Shown in pieces: positions 4,746 to 7,058 of a stretch of 7,058 nt of DNA (positions within the stretch are counted from its first letter, which is position 1; every line of letters starts with the position of its first letter). The stretch is from assembly GCA_050014815.1 (NCBI GenBank), contig JBEKCP010000325.1, forward strand, positions 1 to 7,058. The letters are read 5' to 3'. The DNA comes from JBEKCP01 sp050014815 (GTDB lineage Bacteria > Planctomycetota > Planctomycetia > Pirellulales > Thermoguttaceae). The translations under genes and the position numbers were made by a program. Under the pieces are notes generated by a model. It had not been told where the DNA came from. It saw only the letters and a list, made by a program, of their open reading frames with translations, and searched no databases.

Positions 4746-6495
4746 TCAAGCTACTGTTCCGTTTCTTCCGACCGAATTGCTCGCCTCCTCCAACCTCCCC
4801 CTCAACGCCGTAAACCTTCGGGCCGTATCCTGCCGCCGCACCGCCATGCCCAACGCCTTCTTCGTGCCGACCAGGATGACCAGCTTCTTCCCCCTGGTGA
4901 CTGCCGTGTAAAGCAGGTTCCGTTGCAACATCATGTAATGTTGGGTGTGGACTGGGATGATCACGCAGGGGAACTCGGAGCCCTGGCTCTTGTGGATCGA
5001 TAGGACGTAGGCCAATGCCAGTTCGTCCAAGTCCCCGAAGTCATACTCAACCTGCCGCCCCTCGAAATTCACCACCATGTCCTGTTCGATCCGGTTGATC
5101 TCTTCGATCACCCCCAGGTCGCCGTTGAACACATCCCGATTATAGTCATTTTCCGTCTGGATTACCCGGTCCCCGAGGCGGAACGTCCACCCGAACCGTT
5201 GGATCTCCGGCCCGCCGTCGCCAGGATTGAGGGCCGTTTGCAGGACTTGGTTGAGATTCCTGGCCCCCAACACCGAACGATTCATCGGCGTGAGCACCTG
5301 GATGTCGGTCTTGGGATCGAAGCCAAACCGGGCCGGAATACGCTCCTTCACCAGCCGCACGATCAAATCCTGGATGGCCTCGGGCTCCTGGGCCTCGATG
5401 AAATAGAAATCGGTCAGTCCTTCGGGGGCCTTCAGGCTCGGCATCCGGCCCTGGTTGATGGCGTAGGCGGCGGTGACGATCTCGCTCTCGGCGGCCTGGC
5501 GGAAGATTTCGGTGAGCCGCACGACGGGCACCACCCCGGAGGCGATCAGGTCGGCCAGGACGGTGCCTGGGCCGACCGAGGGAAGCTGGTCTACGTCGCC
5601 GACCAGGATTACGCAGGCATTGGAGGGAACGGCACGGAAGAACTGGTGGCCCCAGGACGACATCGACCATCGAAACTTCGTCCAGCACGAACAGCTCGCC
5701 CTTCAGCGGGTTCTGCTGGTTCCGCTTGAATTCGCCCGTTGCCGGATCAAACTCCAGGAGCCGGTGGACGGTCTTGGCCGTCCGCTCGGTCGTTTCCGCC
5801 AGCCGCTTGGCCGCCCTGCCGGTGGGCGCAGCCAGGACGCATTTGAGTCCCTTGGCGGCGAAGATTTCCAAGATGCTACGGACCAGGGTGGTCTTCCCGA
5901 CGCCCGGCCCGCCTGTGACGACCAGCATCTTCTGCTGGCACGCCTGCCGAATCGCCTCCTGTTGCCCGGCTGCCAGATTGATCCCCAGCTTCCCCTCGAC
6001 CCAGGTGATGGCCTTTTCCACGTCGATCTTGGGGAGCGGGTGCGGAGTGGCGGCGACGATCCGGTGAATGGATTGGGCGAGGCCCACTTCGGCCCGATGA
6101 AGAGCCGTCAGGTAGAGCCAGGACTCGCCTTCGATGTTTTCTCGGACGACCGCTTTTTCGGCCACCGCCGCCCGCACCGCCTCTTCGACGATCAGTTGGT
6201 CGATTTGGAGTAGTTTCGTGGCATGGTCAGCCAAGCTCGACTCGGGGTATCCGACATGCCCCTGCCCGGCCAACTCCTGGAGCGTGTACTGGACACCGGC
6301 CCTGGCCCGGTAGGGGCTGTTGCGGTCGATCCCCAGTTTGGCGGCCAGTTCATCAGCGGTCTTGAAGCCGATCCCACGGATGTCGTCGGCCAGTTGGTAG
6401 GGGTTGGCTTTGATCTTGGCGATGGACTCCTGGCCGTAAGTCCGGTAGATCCTGACCGCCCGACCGGAACTGATGCCGCGGAGTATGCCCCGCAC
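4746..6495 (-). pseudogene. recD2: RecD2-like SF1B DNA helicase, 5'-truncated and frameshifted
   Basis: Two minus-strand frames together encode about 580 residues of a RecD2 helicase (5'-3' DNA helicase of recombination and repair, usually about 720-750 aa). The first part, to about 5654, has the helical region GRAVRIYRTYG...ANPYQLADDIRGIGFKTAD (11-48), Walker A GGPGVGKTT (195-203), motif Ia APTGRAAKRL (223-232) and motif II LDEVSM (271-276). After a one-base slip at the GGGG run 5650-5653 the second frame continues HQFFRAVP, motif III GDVDQLPSVGPG, LTPMNRSVLGARNLNQ, RLGDRVIQTENDYNRDVFNG, LSIHKSQGSEFPCVIIP (motif V) and LLYTAVTRGKKL (motif VI), ending at TGA 4746-4748. About 150 N-terminal residues (OB-like domain and first HhH region) are missing; similarity begins near 6477 and ATG 6495 is simply the first Met. 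Either an assembly or sequencing error plus rearrangement, or a true pseudogene. Confidence 0.85.
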
Positions 6496-6506
6496 TCCGG
6501 CAGATA

Positions 6507-6695
6507 ATGGAGAAGTTCAGTCTCACCAAACAGAAATGTTACGAATTGGCAAGTCGTTTCGAGTCCCTGGGGCTTGTGGAGTGGGTAGCGAAAGAGTGCG
6601 AGAATGAGTTCTTGCGGATTCAACCCACCATCATGCAGGCCACTGGCGAACCTGCCGCTCCGCAGAAGAACACTGCTGAGTCCCGGATTATCTGA
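6507..6695 (+). CDS. 5'-truncated winged-helix-like protein fragment, 62 aa
   Basis: The frame opens after a TGA at 6471-6473 and its first ATG is at 6507. It reads LRQI then MEKFSLTKQKCYELASRFES, LGLVEW and LRIQPTIMQA. The pattern helix - SLTKQKCYELASRFESLGLVE - strand resembles the helix-turn-helix and wing of a DNA-binding protein; this is by eye only. The helix seems to begin before the ATG (CPALRQIMEKF), and no ribosome-binding site is visible, so I read this as the 3' part of a gene that lost its start at the same point where the opposite-strand helicase loses its N-terminus. The tail (TGEPAAPQKNTAESRII) is low-complexity. A chance ORF is possible. Confidence 0.35.
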   Translation: MEKFSLTKQKCYELASRFESLGLVEWVAKECENEFLRIQPTIMQATGEPAAPQKNTAESRII

Positions 6696-6730
6696 GCCGG
6701 GGACGGCTCCTCTGCCTCAGAATGGCTGAG
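6694..6730 (+). repeat. Two small hairpins just after the 6695 stop
   Basis: GAGCC (6694-6698) pairs with GGCTC (6705-6709), and CTCAG (6716-6720) pairs with CTGAG (6726-6730). Neither is followed by a T-tract, so a terminator role is doubtful. Confidence 0.3.
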
Positions 6731-6802
6731 ACGGGACCCCGCCGCCTGGGCAGCCCCCGCCCTCAAAACCCCGCCCCAGAAATGCGACAATAGGACCCCG
6801 CC
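6718..6802. repeat. Degenerate direct repeats, possibly an insertion-sequence end
   Basis: Two 26-base units, 6718-6743 and 6777-6802, match at 18 positions in register: both start CAGA and end GGACCCCGCC. A third, shorter ACCCCGCC lies at 6768-6775 between them. Multiple partly conserved repeats next to a TGTCGCATT-like sequence (minus strand of 6781-6791) recall the transposase-binding ends of IS21-type elements. No transposase gene is in the window, so this would be a remnant or an edge. Confidence 0.3.
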
Positions 6803-6853
6803 CTCTGCTTGTGGCGGGCCGCGGTCGTTTGGCAACATTCCTGTGGGGAGAGA

Positions 6854-6895
6854 GTGGAGGGCGTGCGGATCTGGCGATCGCGACACGCCCCCCAC
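6854..6895. repeat. Long GC-rich hairpin
   Basis: GTGGAGGGCGTG (6854-6865) pairs with CACGCCCCCCAC (6884-6895) over 12 bp with one mismatch; within the loop GATC/GATC can also pair, and the palindrome GCGATCGC lies at 6874-6881. There is no T-tract. It stands 24 bases before the ATG at 6919. Confidence 0.6.
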
Positions 6896-6918
6896 CTCAT
6901 ACTGGGGCTTGTACGATC

Positions 6919-7058
6919 ATGGATTTCGAGGAGGAGGTCAAGGCCCGCAGCGGCCACGCCAGGGGTAATGTTCACTCGTTCGCCCATCGCCGGCCAGGTA
7001 CCCTCTGGGCGGCCTTAGTTTTCCAATCCCCAAGCCCCGCATGGTTCAGGACCGGGCG
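6919..7058 (+). pseudogene. Short gene start of uncertain identity, runs off right edge
   Basis: The ATG at 6919 reads MDFEEEVKARSGHARG; the first 14 codons nearly all end in C or G, as in genes of this window. From about codon 15 (AGG GGT AAT GTT) that bias is lost and the sequence (HSFAHRRPGTLWAAL...) looks non-coding, though open to the edge. The opening slightly resembles the start of DnaG primase (EEV..R.DIVEVI), but only some ten residues can be compared, so no name is given. It may be another gene start cut short. Confidence 0.25.

Noticed and set aside
5473..6213. 246-codon plus-strand open frame
   Set aside because: Antisense shadow of the helicase, which shows all SF1B motifs on the other strand.
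1..7058. CRISPR array
   Set aside because: No regularly spaced near-identical repeats; the 6718-6802 repeats are too few, degenerate and unevenly spaced.

Overview
The window is GC-rich bacterial DNA that looks like a planctomycete chromosome, probably from the Gemmata-type group. This rests on several features read by eye: an exported ThuA-like protein with an extra C-terminal domain, a Gly/Met-rich exported-type protein, an N-terminal NUDIX peptide and a DUF2294 start of the kind I associate with that phylum, and poor Shine-Dalgarno sites on some genes. No database search was possible, so the taxonomy is an inference.

Layout. 1-232 (minus) is the N-terminal part of a metallo-beta-lactamase-fold hydrolase running off the left edge. 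It diverges across a short spacer, holding a recognisable promoter, from a plus-strand group: a 127-aa unknown protein (368-751), a 10-codon NUDIX-like start (756-785), a secreted ThuA-like protein (798-2150) and a 55-aa membrane protein (2220-2387). From 2388 to about 3225 there is no intact gene. This stretch holds a second NUDIX-like start (2397), a DUF2294-like start (2560-2670), then a region crowded with hairpins, one of them a good intrinsic terminator (2836-2880). A Gly-rich LTxxQ-like protein lacking a proper signal peptide follows (3272-3577).

The minus strand from about 6495 down to 3626 is one tightly packed operon: a RecD2-like helicase, a 49-aa small protein (stop/start overlap ATGA), an Rmf-like small protein interrupted by an in-frame TGA exactly where a conserved Trp is expected, and a secreted protein ending in a complete acylphosphatase domain. 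The helicase lacks its N-terminal part and carries a one-base frameshift at a GGGG run. The right end (6474-7058) has a 5'-truncated winged-helix-like gene, degenerate direct repeats like a transposase-binding end, a long GC hairpin and another short gene start that soon loses coding character.

The common thread is decay and rearrangement. At least four gene starts are cut after 10-25 codons, two or three genes lack their 5' parts, one has a frameshift and one a nonsense codon. I did not find a clear new defence or metabolic system. The best leads are the TGA-interrupted Rmf-like gene in its coupled operon, the synonymously diverged duplicate peptide MPRLSAGLLM, the secreted acylphosphatase fusion containing a perfect 17-bp palindrome, and the hairpin-dense region at 2682-3042.
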